In this document: positions 5,257-5,534 of the stretch, one piece after another
How the letters are laid out: each line of letters begins with the position of its first letter
Position numbering within the stretch: position 1 is the stretch's first letter
Assembly (NCBI GenBank): GCA_030594675.1
Contig: JAUVES010000050.1
Coordinates: 1 to 5,534 of the forward strand
Length of the DNA stretch: 5,534 nucleotides
From: Candidatus Nanohaloarchaea archaeon
GTDB lineage: Archaea; EX4484-52; GLR71
Direction: 5' to 3'
Notes under the pieces: model-generated
Told to the model about the DNA's origin: nothing
The model's input: only the letters and a program-made list of their open reading frames with translations
Database searches by the model: none
Translations under genes and position numbers: made by a program

Positions 5257-5275
5257 TGAGAGAGTTTCTGCAGGA

Positions 5276-5534
5276 TTAAATAACTTTTTTCAGATGGGTG
5301 TAGTTTTCCCTTGTGAAATAATCAACTACTTTATCCTTGATTATAGAAACAAATACGCTGTTGTTCTTTCTTTCCTTCATAATAAAACCGCTACGCTCCA
5401 GCTTTGTTATATATGCAGATACTGTCGGGCGCTTTGTGCTGACTGCACCTTCAGGATAAAGCAGGTTTGTAAGGTCTGTTATCGTTATTGAGGACACATT
5501 ACTCTTTACCTTAAGTTCTACAAGAGTTTTGAGT
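5276..5534 (-). CDS. Winged-helix DNA-binding protein, C-terminal part (cut by window edge)
   Basis: The reading frame is open from the right window edge to the stop at 5276, giving about 85 visible residues. A GTG at 5497 lies inside the frame, but the codons upstream continue in an equally protein-like way (KTLVELKVKSN), so the true start is probably outside the window. The visible part fits a MarR/ArsR-like winged helix: a helix around ITITDLTNLLY, a recognition helix in KRPTVSAYITKLERSGFI, then a wing with basic residues (KERKNNSVFVSI) and a final helix. No metal-binding or ligand residues are evident. It would act as a transcriptional regulator. The gene-free stretch with the repeat array lies immediately downstream, so the array is a candidate target, but this is only a positional inference. 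Confidence 0.7.
   Translation of the reverse strand, partial: LKTLVELKVKSNVSSITITDLTNLLYPEGAVSTKRPTVSAYITKLERSGFIMKERKNNSVFVSIIKDKVVDYFTRENYTHLKKVI

Larger units (their letters stand above)
4276..5275. other. Gene-free stretch of about 1 kb carrying the TTAYRTAAG array
   Basis: I see no credible coding region on either strand between the eS26 start and the winged-helix stop. It holds the eS26 promoter, then the main repeat array, then sequence without clear features (4620-4800), a second pair of repeats (4808-4827), AT-rich sequence with minor repeats and an inverted repeat (about 4860-5100), and T-tracts ending the winged-helix transcript. Minor direct repeats are TTGAAATAGAT at 4894-4904 and 4923-4933, and CATAATACC at 5053-5061 and 5065-5073. 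I recognise no tRNA, rRNA or other known structured RNA in it. Confidence 0.7.

Noticed and set aside
5204..5491. Rightward open frame of 95 codons with several CxxC-like pairs
   Set aside because: It overlaps the winged-helix gene on the opposite strand, whose protein is much more convincing. Its cysteines arise from reverse reading of that gene.

Overview
The window looks archaeal. The clearest evidence is a gene for ribosomal protein eS26, a family of archaea and eukaryotes that bacteria lack. Supporting evidence is a secretion/pilus ATPase of the archaeal TadA/FlaI type, two small proteins with archaeal class III (type IV pilin-like) signal peptides, and TATA-type promoters with short or no leaders. 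The pilin N-termini and the AT-rich composition remind me of DPANN-type archaea, but the phylum is an inference and is not proven here.

Layout from left to right. A rightward gene (158-436) encodes a 92-aa pilin-like protein with eight cysteines. It ends in a hairpin plus T-tract that overlaps its stop codon. Facing it are leftward genes: an unrecognised membrane-anchored surface protein of about 336 aa (615-1625), a second eight-cysteine pilin-like protein of 96 aa (1740-2030), a 611-aa pilus-assembly/secretion ATPase (2091-3926) and eS26 (3970-4275). About 1 kb without a gene follows (4276-5275). At the right edge is the C-terminal part of a leftward winged-helix DNA-binding protein (5276 to the window end).

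Read in the direction of transcription, eS26 and the ATPase are probably one operon (43 bp apart, one clear promoter before eS26). The pilin and the surface protein then follow, each with its own TATA box and a shared TTGTAGGT leader motif. The likely theme is a small type IV pilus-like surface system: the ATPase would power assembly, the two cysteine-rich pilins would be subunits, and the membrane protein could be a surface partner. No polytopic platform protein (GspF/TadC type) or prepilin peptidase is present in the window.

The most unusual structure is the array in the gene-free stretch. Sixteen copies of the 9-bp near-palindrome TTAYRTAAG lie in one orientation at 4377-4619, with two more at 4808-4827. 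Start-to-start spacing in the main array is 9-12, 20-21 or 52 bp, so every copy falls on the same face of the helix at about 10.6 bp per turn. This points to an array of protein-binding sites, such as a regulatory, origin-like or partition-like element. It begins about 50 bp upstream of the eS26-ATPase promoter and downstream of the winged-helix gene.
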